This document shows, in pieces, positions 63,697 through 63,810 of a stretch of 63,810 nucleotides of DNA. The DNA is taken from contig CALCKT010000042.1 of the NCBI GenBank assembly GCA_937965785.1, forward strand, positions 1 through 63,810. The letters run 5' to 3'. The stretch is from an uncultured Propionibacteriaceae bacterium (GTDB taxonomy: Bacteria; Actinomycetota; Actinomycetes; Propionibacteriales; Propionibacteriaceae). The number at the start of each line of letters is the position of its first letter. Within the stretch, counting starts at the first letter, position 1. The translations under genes and the position numbers were made by a program. Below the pieces are notes generated by a model that saw only the letters and a program-made list of their open reading frames with translations, was not told where the DNA came from and made no database searches.

Positions 63697-63810
63697 TCAA
63701 GTCCCTTCGGGGCGTTGCGGGTTGGTGGGGTTGAGGCCGCGCTGGCGCAGGCCTCTGAGGAACTCGGTCCAGAAGTCGGTCGATTCGCTGTCACCAACGG
63801 CCATGCCCAG
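63697..63810 (-). pseudogene. truncated IS256-family transposase (3' remnant, runs off the window)
   Basis: The last 37 codons before a TGA at 63697-63699 read LGMAVGDSESTDFWTEFLRGLRQRGL, the conserved stretch of IS256 (mutator-type) transposases before the second catalytic Asp, then switch to an unrelated NPTNPQRPEGT end. The protein is therefore cut off after RGL and lacks the VTSDAH-like catalytic block. The rest lies right of the window. It marks the right border of the island. Confidence 0.75.

Noticed and set aside
63398..63700. 100-codon minus-strand frame overlapping the STAND copy 2 start
   Set aside because: It runs out of frame through the STAND gene's N-terminus; the 31-codon frame with a stop 9 nt before the start fits better.

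Overview
The window is high-GC DNA that is almost gap-free, with GTG/TTG starts and 1-4 bp stop/start overlaps, as in Actinobacteria. A menaquinone-linked complex I operon, a 2-oxoglutarate:ferredoxin oxidoreductase, an MptB-type polyprenol-phosphate mannosyltransferase and an LPXTG-bearing surface protein point to a member of the Propionibacteriaceae or a near relative. I cannot fix the genus from sequence alone.

1-19.2 kb is the respiratory core. An isochorismate synthase gene (minus strand) stands back to back with a plus-strand block: a geranylgeranyl-reductase-family flavoprotein (likely a menaquinone side-chain reductase), the 14 genes nuoA-nuoN, and a polyprenyl diphosphate synthase. 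Quinone head-group entry, side-chain synthesis and side-chain reduction therefore flank the enzyme that uses the quinone.

19.2-24.5 kb holds a secreted repeat protein ending in LPKTGS with no membrane anchor, and about 2.5 kb of poorly coding DNA with one doubtful ORF.

24.5-36.6 kb is a minus-strand locus in three transcription units: a DUF4132 protein; a 1537-residue protein I do not recognise; and a MoxR AAA+ ATPase / DUF5682-vWA fusion / SWIM zinc-finger operon. Each unit is preceded by TTGTC[A/G]-N11-TANNNT. This is the RecA-NDp motif of the actinobacterial PafBC-controlled, LexA-independent DNA-damage response, so the locus is predicted to be damage-inducible. Two of the three promoters sit exactly seven bases before an ATG, implying leaderless mRNAs.

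36.9-53.3 kb is mostly housekeeping: a membrane-anchored proline/glycine-rich protein, korA/korB, an mptB-like mannosyltransferase, exodeoxyribonuclease III, a DUF808 protein, a methyltransferase, a YajQ-family protein, tRNA-Tyr, deoD, a sugar symporter with a divergent MerR regulator, a DUF4143 ATPase behind 23-bp repeats, and a long-chain acyl-CoA ligase.

53.6-63.8 kb looks like an acquired conflict/defence island on the minus strand. It holds two paralogous STAND-type NTPases, each behind a tiny ORF that stops exactly 9 nt before it; a membrane TIR-like/TPR protein between them; a DUF1704 (MATCAP-fold) HExxxH metallopeptidase overlapping the second NTPase by 4 bp; and a DUF4062 protein. 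A truncated IS256-type transposase lies at the right edge. This combination is the best candidate for an undescribed system.
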